Positions 34,998-43,039 of a DNA stretch of 64,000 nt are shown piece by piece. Position numbers and translations under genes: made by a program. Origin of the DNA: Ancylobacter koreensis (GTDB taxonomy: Bacteria; Pseudomonadota; Alphaproteobacteria; Rhizobiales; Xanthobacteraceae); the NCBI RefSeq assembly GCF_023016525.1, contig NZ_JALKCG010000001.1, forward strand, positions 1,240,001-1,304,000. Direction: 5' to 3'. The first letter of the stretch is position 1. Each line of letters starts with the position of its first letter. Below the pieces are notes generated by a model. The model was not told the origin of the DNA, made no database searches, and saw only the letters and a program-made list of their open reading frames with translations.

Positions 34998-35414
34998 GGA
35001 GGTCTCGATTCGGGGCGGCGACGGCGCCGACTATAGCAGGGCAGGCAAGCGAACGCCGCCTGGTCGGGCTGGCCCGGTCCCCTTCCCGTGGGGGAGAGGG
35101 TTGGGGTGAGGGGGCTTCGCCGCTCCGCAACGGTGCCGCCCCTCACCGACCCGCTGCGCGGGCCACCTCTCCCCGACGGGGAGAGGGAGAGCTCGGGGCG
35201 GTGACCTCCACGTTTGCCGTCATCCCGGACGGCTGCAGGCCGATCCGGGATCGCGCAAACGTTGGAGAGCGATCCCGGCTCTCCGCTTCGCTCCGGCCGG
35301 GATGACGGCGAGGGGGCGGGGCCGGGATGGCGGGGCCGGGATGGGCCGGACGAAGGCGGCGGCGCCCCGCGACGGTTCCCGGCGCTCGGCCGGGACGACG
35401 GGGATGTCGATCCC
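34998..35414. repeat. 417-bp gene-free region filled with palindromic repeats
   Basis: Two repeat types are seen. At 35078-35197 CCTTCCCGTGGGGGAGAGGG and CACCTCTCCCCGACGGGGAG-like text with CCTCACCGACCC is the common Hyphomicrobiales intergenic element. At 35219-35322 TCATCCCGGACGG..., GATCCGGGATCGC, GATCCCGGCTCTC and GGCCGGGATGACG form GC-rich hairpins related to copies at 14397, 39996 and 62448. No promoter or gene is visible. Confidence 0.7.
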
Positions 35415-36236
35415 CTACGCTTCCGCCGCCGCCATGCGCTCGGCCTTCTGGCGCTCCATCTCCTGCCGCTTGGTCATGACCGAGGCGATGATGACCACGA
35501 CCGTGACGATGGCGATGAGGATGGTGCAGGCGGCGTTGATCTCCGGCGTCACGCCGAGGCGCACCTGAGAATAGATGCGCATGGGCAGCGTGGTGGCGCC
35601 GGGGCCGGTGGTGAAGCTGGCGATCACCAGATCGTCGAGCGACAGGGTGAAGGCCAGCATCCAGCCCGACACCACCGCCGGCAGGATGATCGGCAAAGTG
35701 ATGACGAAGAAGGTGCGGAACGGCGTGCAGCCGAGATCGAGCGCCGCCTCCTCCAGCGAGCGGTCGAAGGTGACGAGGCGCGACTGCACCACCACCGAGA
35801 CAAAGCACAGCGTGAAGGTGATGTGCGCCAGCGTGATGGTCCAGAAGCCGCGGTCGAGGCCGACGGCGACGAAGAGCAGCAGCAGCGACAGGCCGGTGAT
35901 CACCTCCGGCATGACCAGCGGGGCGTAGACCATGCCGGAGAACAGCGTGCGGCCGAGGAAGCGGCCGTAGCGCGTCAGGGTGATCGCCGCCATGGTGCCG
36001 AGCACGGTGGCGACGGTCGCCGTGAGGAAGGCGACGCGCAGCGTCACCCAGGCGGCGTCGAGAAGCTGCTCGTTCTGGAAGAGCTGCCAGTACCAGTGGG
36101 TGGAGAAGCCGGCCCACACCGTCACCAGCCGCGAGGCGTTGAAGGAGTAGATCACCAGCAGCACGATCGGGATGTAGAGAAAGGCGAAGCCGAGCGCGAT
36201 CGAGGTGACGTTGAACCAGGAGAGACCCTTGCGCAT
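35415..36236 (-). CDS. potI: Polyamine ABC transporter permease
   Basis: This 273-aa permease has six hydrophobic segments and the conserved ABC-binding loop EEAALDLGCTPFRTFFVITL that contacts the ATPase. It pairs with PotH to form the membrane channel of a putrescine/spermidine importer. ATG at 36236 directly adjoins the potH stop. The last residues are a charged tail (KRQEMERQKAERMAAAEA). Confidence 0.93.
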   Translation of the reverse strand: MRKGLSWFNVTSIALGFAFLYIPIVLLVIYSFNASRLVTVWAGFSTHWYWQLFQNEQLLDAAWVTLRVAFLTATVATVLGTMAAITLTRYGRFLGRTLFSGMVYAPLVMPEVITGLSLLLLFVAVGLDRGFWTITLAHITFTLCFVSVVVQSRLVTFDRSLEEAALDLGCTPFRTFFVITLPIILPAVVSGWMLAFTLSLDDLVIASFTTGPGATTLPMRIYSQVRLGVTPEINAACTILIAIVTVVVIIASVMTKRQEMERQKAERMAAAEA

Positions 36237-37160
36237 CTACCTTCCCTCCACTTCGCGGGCTTGCAGGTTCTGGTAGAAGACGATCGGTATCACCAGCACC
36301 ATCAGCAGCAGCACCGCCACCGCCGACGAGACGGTCCAGGAGCGGTTCACCGAGAACTCGGTCCACAGCACCTTGCCGATCATCAGCGTGTCCGAGCCGC
36401 CGAGCAGGTCGGGGATGACGAATTCGCCCACCGCCGGGATGAAGCACAGAAGGCAGCCGGCAAAGACGCCCGGCAGCGAGAGCGGCCAGGTGATTTTCCA
36501 GAAGGCTGCGAAGGGCGGGCAGCCGAGGTCCGCAGCGGCTTCCAGCAGCGTCTCGTCCATCTTCTCCAGCGCCGAATAGAGCGGCAGGATCATGAAGGGC
36601 AGGTAGGAATAGACGATGCCGATATAGACCGCCGTGTCGGTGGCGAGGATCTGCAGCGGCGCATCCGGGCTGATGATGCCGAGCGCGATGAGAAGCTGGT
36701 TGAGCAGGCCTTCGGGCGAAAGGATGCCGATCCACGCATAAACGCGGATCAGGAACGAGGTCCAGAACGGCAGGATCACCAGCATCAGCAGGGTCGGGCG
36801 GATCGATTTCGGCGCCCGCGCCATGCCGTAGGCGATGGGATAGCCCACCAGCAGCAGCAGGATGGTGGAGATGCCGGCGATCCAGAGGCTGGAGCCATAG
36901 GCCTCGATGAACTCGTTGTCCCAGGAGAGAACGTAGCCGTAATTCTCGAAGGAGAGCTCGCCGAAGGCGTCCTTGAACGCCGCCCAGCCTTCCGACAGGT
37001 CGAAGGTCGGAAGATAAGGCGGCTGGGCGATGGCGTCCTGCGACAGGCTGATCTTGAAGACGATCAGGAACGGCACCAGGAACAGCGCCAGCAGCCAGAG
37101 ATAGGGAATGGTGACGACCAGCCAGCGTCCGGATGATCTCGCCCCCGACTTCACCGCCAT
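36237..37160 (-). CDS. potH: Polyamine ABC transporter permease
   Basis: The 307-aa permease has six transmembrane segments and the loop ETLLEAAADLGCPPFAAFWK that meets the ATPase. It partners PotI in the importer. It begins 10 bp after the potG stop and abuts potI, so all three form one operon on the reverse strand. Confidence 0.93.
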   Translation of the reverse strand: MAVKSGARSSGRWLVVTIPYLWLLALFLVPFLIVFKISLSQDAIAQPPYLPTFDLSEGWAAFKDAFGELSFENYGYVLSWDNEFIEAYGSSLWIAGISTILLLLVGYPIAYGMARAPKSIRPTLLMLVILPFWTSFLIRVYAWIGILSPEGLLNQLLIALGIISPDAPLQILATDTAVYIGIVYSYLPFMILPLYSALEKMDETLLEAAADLGCPPFAAFWKITWPLSLPGVFAGCLLCFIPAVGEFVIPDLLGGSDTLMIGKVLWTEFSVNRSWTVSSAVAVLLLMVLVIPIVFYQNLQAREVEGR

Positions 37161-37170
37161 GGACGCCTCC

Positions 37171-38346
37171 TCAGCGGGTCAGGATCACGCCGGCATCCGG
37201 CGTGAAGGAGACATAGACCTTGTCTTCCCAGGTGATGGGACGCTCGACCATGCGCGTCAGGTTGGGCTTGGCCGCCTTCACCCGCGTGCCGTTCGGCAGC
37301 TCGACATGGTAGATCGACAGGTCGCCGAGATAGCCGATGTCCCAGATCGTGCCGGTGAGGCAGTTCACGTTGGGGTCGGCCGGCGGATCGAGCTCGACGC
37401 GCAGCTTCTCCGGCCGCAGCGCCAGCGCCACGCTCTCGCCGACCTTCGCCTCGCATTCCTGCGTCGCGGTCAGCTTCATGCCGGGCGCCGCCTCGGCCTC
37501 CAGCGTGACGAGGCCCGGCGCCAGCGCCGTCACCTTGGCGTCGAGTATGTTCACGTCGCCGACGAAATCGGCCACGTAGCGCGAATTGGGCTGCTCGTAG
37601 ATCACCGCCGGCGGGGCGACCTGCACCAGCTTGCCGTGGTTCATCACCGCGATGCGGTCGGCCACCGTCATCGCCTCTTCCTGATCGTGCGTGACGATCA
37701 GGAAGGTCATGCCGAGCTCCATCTGGATGTCCATGAGCTCGAACTGGGTCTCCTCGCGCAGCTTCTTGTCGAGCGCGCCGAGCGGCTCGTCGAGCAGCAG
37801 CACCTTGGGGCGCTTGGCGAGCGAGCGGGCAAGCGCGACGCGCTGGCGCTGGCCGCCGGAGAGCTGGTGCGGCTTGCGTTTGGCGAACTTCTCCAGCTTG
37901 ACGAGCTTGAGCATCTCCTCGACGCGGGCGGCGACGGCGCCCTTCTCCATGCGGTCCTGCCGCAGGCCGAAGGCGATGTTGTCCCACACGCTCATATGCG
38001 GGAACAGCGCGTAGGACTGGAACATCATGTTGGTCTGCCGCTTGTAGGGCGGCGTGCCGACGAGGTCCTGACCGGCCAGCGTGATCTGGCCCTCGGTCGG
38101 CTCCTCGAAGCCGGCGAGCATGCGCATCAGCGTGGTCTTGCCGCAGCCGGACGGACCCAGCAGGGCGAAGAACTCGCGCTCGTAAATGTCGAGGGACAGG
38201 TTGTCGACGGCGGTGAATTCGCCGAAGCGCTTGGTCACGTTCTGGTAGCGGATCAGCGGGACGGCCTGCGGGTCGTTCCAGGGAGCGAATGTGCGGCGGA
38301 TGCCGCCGACGGTCTTCTGCGTCTTCTCGGCGACGCCGGTGCTCAT
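37171..38346 (-). CDS. potG: Polyamine ABC transporter ATP-binding protein
   Basis: The 391-aa ATPase energises the PotH-PotI channel. Walker A is in LLGPSGCGKTTLMRML, the signature in LSGGQRQRVALARSLAKRPK, and Walker B in VLLLDEPLGALDKKL; the last third is a TOBE substrate/regulatory domain. It is the first gene of the operon and divergent from the PuuA-like gene. No gene for the periplasmic substrate-binding protein (PotF) lies nearby, which is unusual for this importer class. Confidence 0.94.
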   Translation of the reverse strand: MSTGVAEKTQKTVGGIRRTFAPWNDPQAVPLIRYQNVTKRFGEFTAVDNLSLDIYEREFFALLGPSGCGKTTLMRMLAGFEEPTEGQITLAGQDLVGTPPYKRQTNMMFQSYALFPHMSVWDNIAFGLRQDRMEKGAVAARVEEMLKLVKLEKFAKRKPHQLSGGQRQRVALARSLAKRPKVLLLDEPLGALDKKLREETQFELMDIQMELGMTFLIVTHDQEEAMTVADRIAVMNHGKLVQVAPPAVIYEQPNSRYVADFVGDVNILDAKVTALAPGLVTLEAEAAPGMKLTATQECEAKVGESVALALRPEKLRVELDPPADPNVNCLTGTIWDIGYLGDLSIYHVELPNGTRVKAAKPNLTRMVERPITWEDKVYVSFTPDAGVILTR

Positions 38347-38542
38347 GCTGACTGGTTCCCGTTGCCCGCCGGCTTGTCGCCGGCCCCTGCACTGACGCTA
38401 ACCGGCTTCTCATGACGGCTCAACGGCACAATGCGAACAATTTTACCATGCACCGGAAAGGGGCAGCGACGCAGCGCCTTGACGGCCGGGAGGGGGCCGT
38501 GATTGCCTCGCGAGGCGCAGACCGCGCATCAGGAAGGCAATC

Positions 38543-39943
38543 ATGTCCAAGAAGAAGCGTCCCGATAAGGACGTTGTCGGTTCACCCCGCGGCGTGACCT
38601 CGCTGGCCGAGGCCAAGGTCTGGATGGCCGCGCGCGGCATCACCGAGATCGAATGCGCCGTGCCGGATCTGGCCGGCGTCGGGCGCGGCAAGATCATGCC
38701 GGTGTCGAAGTTCCTGTCCGGCCCGACGATGAACCTGCCGCTCAGCGTGTTCTTCCAGACCATTTCGGGCGATTACCCGCCCTATGACGACCTCGTGGAT
38801 TCGGTGGTCGCCGACAGCGATCTGGTGATGGAGCCGGATTTCTCCACCCTCGCCGTGGTGCCGTGGGCGCAGGACCCGACCGCCCAGCTCATCCACGACG
38901 CCTATCACCGCGACGGCCGCCCGGTGGAGCTCGCCCCGCGCCAAGTGCTGAAGAACGTCGTCAATCTCTACGCCAAGAAGGGCTGGAAGGCCGTCGTCGC
39001 GCCGGAGATCGAGTTCTATCTCGTCGAGCCGAACACCGACGCCGACTACCCGCTGAAACCCCCGATCGGCCGCTCGGGCCGGCCGGAGATCGGCCGCCAG
39101 TCCTATTCGATCCAGGCGGTGAACGAGTTCGACGCGCTGTTCGAGGACATGTACGACTACTCGGAAGCGCAGGGCCTCGAGATCGACACGCTGATCCACG
39201 AGGACGGCGCGGCGCAGATGGAGATCAACCTGCTGCACGGCGACCCGGTGACGCTCGCCGATCAGGTCTACCTGTTCAAGCGCACGATCCGCGAGGCGGC
39301 GCTGCAGCACAAGATCTATGCCACCTTCATGGCCAAGCCGATCGCCGACGAGCCGGGCTCGGCGATGCACATCCACCAGTCCATCGTCGATGCCGAGACG
39401 GGCAAGAACATCTTCTCGGACGCCGATGGCGACCCGACGCCGGAGTTCTTCTCCTTCATCGCCGGCCAGCAGCGCTATCTGCCGGCTGTCATGTCGATCC
39501 TCGCGCCTTACGTAAACTCCTACCGCCGGCTCACGCGCGATTCGATGGCGCCGATCAACGTGCAGTGGGGCTACGACAACCGCACGGCGGGCCTGCGCGT
39601 GCCGCCCTCCTCGCCGGCGGCGCGGCGGGTGGAGAACCGGGTGCCGTCCTCGGACGCCAACCCCTATCTCGTCATCGCCGCCTCGCTGGCCTGCGGCTAT
39701 CTCGGCCTTGTCGAGGGCCTGCGCCCGACCGACCCGCTGGAATCCGACGCCAAGGGCCTCGATTTCGAGCTGCCGCGCGGCCTGCTCGAAGCGCTGGCGG
39801 CGATGCAGTACTCGGAGGAAATCTCCAACGTGCTTGGCCCGAGCTTCGTGAAGACCTACACGGCGGTGAAGCAGCAGGAGTTCGACACCTTCATGCGCGT
39901 CATTTCGCCCTGGGAGCGCGAGTATCTGCTGCTGAACGTGTGA
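38543..39943 (+). CDS. Glutamine synthetase-family protein, PuuA (gamma-glutamylputrescine synthetase)-like
   Basis: The 466-aa protein has the glutamine-synthetase N-terminal domain (ITEIECAVPDLAGVGRGKIM) and catalytic domain (KAVVAPEIEFYLVEPN, LIHEDGAAQMEINLLHGDP, EPGSAMHIHQSIVDAETGKN). It lacks obvious adenylylation-site context of GlnA. PuuA joins glutamate to putrescine, the first step before PuuB. AGGAAGG lies 8 bases before ATG 38543. Context with PuuB-like and pot genes supports polyamine use; other amine substrates are possible. Confidence 0.85.
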   Translation: MSKKKRPDKDVVGSPRGVTSLAEAKVWMAARGITEIECAVPDLAGVGRGKIMPVSKFLSGPTMNLPLSVFFQTISGDYPPYDDLVDSVVADSDLVMEPDFSTLAVVPWAQDPTAQLIHDAYHRDGRPVELAPRQVLKNVVNLYAKKGWKAVVAPEIEFYLVEPNTDADYPLKPPIGRSGRPEIGRQSYSIQAVNEFDALFEDMYDYSEAQGLEIDTLIHEDGAAQMEINLLHGDPVTLADQVYLFKRTIREAALQHKIYATFMAKPIADEPGSAMHIHQSIVDAETGKNIFSDADGDPTPEFFSFIAGQQRYLPAVMSILAPYVNSYRRLTRDSMAPINVQWGYDNRTAGLRVPPSSPAARRVENRVPSSDANPYLVIAASLACGYLGLVEGLRPTDPLESDAKGLDFELPRGLLEALAAMQYSEEISNVLGPSFVKTYTAVKQQEFDTFMRVISPWEREYLLLNV

Positions 39944-39995
39944 GGGGCGCGCCGCTGCCCGTGCGGAGGGCGGCGAAGCACCTCCGGCGGAGACC

Positions 39996-40114
39996 TGCGC
40001 TGGGTCCCGGATCGGCGCTGCACTGTGTGCAGCTTGTCCGGGACACGGTGAGTGGCAGGCAGTTTCCCGGACAAGCGTAGCCGCAGGCGAAGCGCCGATC
40101 CGGGACCCAGCGCA
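39996..40114. repeat. Nested palindromic element, 24-bp perfect outer arms
   Basis: TGCGCTGGGTCCCGGATCGG plus CGCT (39996-40019) is the exact inverse of 40091-40114. Inside, GCTTGTCCGGGA (40032-40043) is the exact inverse of TCCCGGACAAGC (40065-40076). The element could fold as a two-tier cruciform or RNA hairpin. It separates the PuuA-like gene from the convergent LLM gene and could terminate transcription in both directions. Confidence 0.85.
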
Positions 40115-40151
40115 TAACACTCAGGCCGTATCTCTCCGGCCGAAATCGTGG

Positions 40152-40174
40152 ATCCCCGGGCCAAGCCCGGGGAT
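40152..40174. repeat. Palindromic intergenic repeat, copy 3
   Basis: ATCCCCGGGC (40152-40161), loop CAA, GCCCGGGGAT (40165-40174): identical arms to the copy at 14397-14419, with GTCGTGGATCC/GGGGATGACG-like flanks. Confidence 0.8.
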
Positions 40175-40215
40175 GACGTTGCGCTGGTGGGACGCCGCCT
40201 AAGCACCGCCGCGCC

Positions 40216-41277
40216 CTACGCCTCGACCGTCTCTTCGGACAGAAGCTCCCGCACGCGCGGGATGACCTTGGTGCCGTAGAGCTCGATGGCACGCATCATC
40301 TTCCCGTGCGACAGCGTGCCGGCGCTGTACTTCATGTCGAAGCGCTGCGCGCCCAGCGCCTTCACGGTCTTGGCGATCTTGCGCGCCACGGTCTCGGGCG
40401 AGCCGAGATAGAGCGAGCCATGCTCGATCTCGCGCAGGAAGGCGTCGCGGCCATAGGCCGGCCAGCCGCGCTCGGCGCCGATGCGGTCGTGCATGCGCTT
40501 GTAGTCGGCGTAGACCTCCTCGCGCGCCGCCTCGTCGGTCTCGGCGACATAGCCGTGCGAATGCACGCCGATGGGCTGCGGCGTGCCGCCGAGCTGCCCG
40601 GTCGCCTTGTGGTAGAGATCGACGTAAGGGGCGAAGCGCGCCGGGTTGCCGCCGATGATGGCGAGCATCAGCGGCAGGCCGTAGCGCGCGGCGCGCACCA
40701 CCGATTCGGGGCTTCCGCCGACGCCGATCCACGTTTTCAGCGTGCCCGCCTCGACCGGCGGGAAGACATGCTGGCCCTTCAGCGGCGGGCGTCCCTTGCC
40801 CTGCCAGTTCACGCCGCCGGGCGCATTGTTGTCGCGCAGCAGGCTGGCGAACAGGTCGAGCTTCTCGCTGAACAGCGTCTCGTAATCCTTCAGGTCGAAG
40901 CCGAAGAGCGGGAAGGATTCGGTGAAGGAGCCGCGCCCGAGGATGACCTCGGCGCGGCCGTTCGACAGCGCGTCGACGGTGGAGAAGCGCTGGAACACGC
41001 GGATCGGGTCGTCCGAGGACAGCACGGTGACCGCCGAGCCGAGGCGGATGCGCTTCGTCCGTGTGGCGATGCCGGCCAGAATCACTTCGGGGGCGGAGAC
41101 CGCGAAATCGTCGCGGTGATGCTCGCCGACGCCAATGAAGTCGACGCCGACCTCATCGGCCAGCACCGCCTCGTCGACGACATTGCGGAGCACCTGCGCG
41201 TGGGACAGCAGGGCGCCGTCCGCGCCGGCGGTCACGTCGCCGAAAGTGTCGAGTCCGAGTTCGATAGCCTGTGCCAT
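40216..41277 (-). CDS. LLM-class flavin-dependent oxidoreductase
   Basis: A 353-aa luciferase-like monooxygenase fold protein using reduced FMN or F420-type flavin. Typical blocks are VGVDFIGVGEHHRDDFAVSA, ATRTKRIRLGSAVTVLSSDD, NGRAEVILGRGSFTESFPLF and KTWIGVGGSPESVVRAARYG. The substrate is unknown. ATG 41277 (MAQAIELGLDTFGDV) fits the family start. It is monocistronic, between a terminator hairpin and the repeat element. Confidence 0.88.
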   Translation of the reverse strand: MAQAIELGLDTFGDVTAGADGALLSHAQVLRNVVDEAVLADEVGVDFIGVGEHHRDDFAVSAPEVILAGIATRTKRIRLGSAVTVLSSDDPIRVFQRFSTVDALSNGRAEVILGRGSFTESFPLFGFDLKDYETLFSEKLDLFASLLRDNNAPGGVNWQGKGRPPLKGQHVFPPVEAGTLKTWIGVGGSPESVVRAARYGLPLMLAIIGGNPARFAPYVDLYHKATGQLGGTPQPIGVHSHGYVAETDEAAREEVYADYKRMHDRIGAERGWPAYGRDAFLREIEHGSLYLGSPETVARKIAKTVKALGAQRFDMKYSAGTLSHGKMMRAIELYGTKVIPRVRELLSEETVEA

Positions 41278-41428
41278 GGGGTCCGCCTTTCCGCCGGCCG
41301 CTGGGGACCGCGCCGGCGCTCCCCATATGGACCGGACCGGCGCGGGACGCACCAGCGCCGCCTGCAAGGACGCTCTTTCGTGGCTGCAAGCTCGCGCGCC
41401 GGCACACAAGAACCGGCACACAAGAAAA

Positions 41429-41455
41429 AAGCCCGCTGGACGAACCAGCGGGCTT
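41429..41455 (-). terminator. Terminator of the DUF1127 gene
   Basis: AAGCCCGCTGG (41429-41439) and CCAGCGGGCTT (41445-41455) form an 11-bp stem. On the reverse strand the hairpin is followed by TTTTTT, about 100 bp downstream of the DUF1127 stop. Confidence 0.75.
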
Positions 41456-41556
41456 CAAGTCGACGACACGAGGGGGTCGATGTCGCCGTAGAGGGCGTTG
41501 CGGGGCGCGGGCGCGCGTCGCGTTCGTGAGCGTGCCGTTCGTGGGCGCTTCATGCG

Positions 41557-41925
41557 TCAGCCGCAGGAAATCAGGTCGTTGCGCGGCTTGGTCTCGGGGA
41601 AGGCCGCGTCCTGCCGGGCCGCCTCGCGCATGGCGCCGCGCACGGCCATGCGGCGGGCGGCGCGGCGTTCCACCGAGCGCACCACGAGCACGGCGGTCGG
41701 GTCCTGCCAGAGCGGGCCGGAGGTGGCGTCGCGCAGGTCCGCGCGCGTCAGGCCGATATCGCGCAGCATCCGGTCGTCGAATTCGCCGAGCTGGGCGAGG
41801 TGGCGGCGGCGGGCCAGCGCGGTGACGAACCGGCAGCTGCCGGCGAGGGCGGCGATCAGCACGCTGCTGGCGGCGGCGCCGAAAGAGTGGAACGCGGTTC
41901 TGCGGACTTCACCAAGATACGACAT
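41557..41925 (-). CDS. DUF1127 domain protein
   Basis: A 122-aa protein with the Arg-rich DUF1127 motif ARRRHLAQLGEFDDRMLRDI followed by GLTRADLRDAT. Small DUF1127 proteins in alphaproteobacteria bind RNA and influence stress and phosphate/nitrogen metabolism; this one is longer, with an extra Ala/Arg-rich C-terminus. ATG 41925 has GGAGGAAC upstream. Divergent from the LysR gene. Confidence 0.8.
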   Translation of the reverse strand: MSYLGEVRRTAFHSFGAAASSVLIAALAGSCRFVTALARRRHLAQLGEFDDRMLRDIGLTRADLRDATSGPLWQDPTAVLVVRSVERRAARRMAVRGAMREAARQDAAFPETKPRNDLISCG

Positions 41926-42088
41926 CGGTTCCTCCATGGTCGGCATGTGTCGGCCGCGCGGCGGTGGCGTTGGGCTTTCTGATCGCGCGGCGGCTCGCCA
42001 GCCACCCGAAATCGACACCACCCGTTCGCGGCAGGGACGTTATGATCCATGGGGATTGATCACACTAGCGAATGTTTCTTATCCGGAG

Positions 42089-42108
42089 TATCATTCCGAT
42101 TGATGATA
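42089..42108. promoter_or_regulatory. LysR-type binding motif between DUF1127 and LysR genes
   Basis: TATCAT (42089-42094) and ATGATA (42103-42108) are exact inverse arms 8 bp apart, 19 bp before the LysR start. They contain ATC-N9-GAT, a LysR-type interrupted dyad. Confidence 0.5.
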
Positions 42109-42127
42109 GGCCCTCGGGAGGCGATCC

Positions 42128-43012
42128 ATGACCGTGCTGCTGGACATTGATCAATTAAGAACATTCATCGCGATTGCCGAAACGGGCAGTTTCACCAGAG
42201 CCGCCGATGTGGTCCACAAGACCCAGTCCGCCGTCTCGATGCAGATGAAGCGGCTTGAGGAGCGGGTCGGAAAGCCGATCTTCGCGCGTGACGGGCGCGC
42301 CTCGCGCCTTACCGACGAGGGCGACCGGCTGCTCGATTACGCCCGGCGCATCGTCAAACTGAACATGGAGGCGGTGGCCAGCCTCGCCTCCGCCGAGCTG
42401 TCCGGCCGGGTGCGTCTCGGCGTGCCGGACGACTATGCCGACCGCTATCTTCCCGAAATCATGGCGCGCTTCTCGGCCACCCATCCCAATGTCGAGCTGA
42501 CCGTCGTCTGCGACCCCTCGACCGACCTGATCGACCGCATCGACACCGGCGATCTCGACCTCGCCATCATCACCGATTGCGAGACGGTCAACCGCGAGAC
42601 CGAGATCATCCGCCGCGAGCAGCTTCTGTGGGTCGGGTCCTCCCGCCACCCCGTGCATCTGGAGACCCCGGTGCCGCTGGCGCTGGGGCGGCAGACCTGC
42701 AACTGGCGGCAGGAGGCGATCTCCATGCTGCAGGCGGTCGGCCGGCCCTTCCGAATCCTCTACACCTCGTCGAACTCGACGGCGGTCTCGGCGGCGGTGC
42801 TGTCGGGCCTCGCCATCTCGGTGCTGCCGGAATCGGGGCTGCGCCCCGGCATGCGGGTGCTCGGCCCCTCCGACGGCTTCCCCGCGCTGGCGCCCTGCCG
42901 CATTGGCCTGCTGCGCAACCGGCACGAGGCTTCCCCGCTCGCCGACGCGCTCGCCATCCACATCGTGCAGGGGCTCGACAACATCTCCGAAGCCGCCATC
43001 GCGGCGGAGTAG
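42128..43012 (+). CDS. LysR-family transcriptional regulator
   Basis: A 294-aa regulator. N-terminal winged HTH at about 6-65 (LRTFIAIAETGSFTRAADVV, then HKTQSAVSMQMKRLEERVGK) and a C-terminal periplasmic-binding-like sensor domain (VRLGVPDDYADRYLPEIMAR and on). The inducer is unknown. It is divergent from the DUF1127 gene with a dyad between them, which suggests that gene as a target. The autotransporter gene downstream is convergent. Confidence 0.93.
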   Translation: MTVLLDIDQLRTFIAIAETGSFTRAADVVHKTQSAVSMQMKRLEERVGKPIFARDGRASRLTDEGDRLLDYARRIVKLNMEAVASLASAELSGRVRLGVPDDYADRYLPEIMARFSATHPNVELTVVCDPSTDLIDRIDTGDLDLAIITDCETVNRETEIIRREQLLWVGSSRHPVHLETPVPLALGRQTCNWRQEAISMLQAVGRPFRILYTSSNSTAVSAAVLSGLAISVLPESGLRPGMRVLGPSDGFPALAPCRIGLLRNRHEASPLADALAIHIVQGLDNISEAAIAAE

Positions 43013-43039
43013 TCCGCCGCCGGCGACCGCCGGCGCGGT

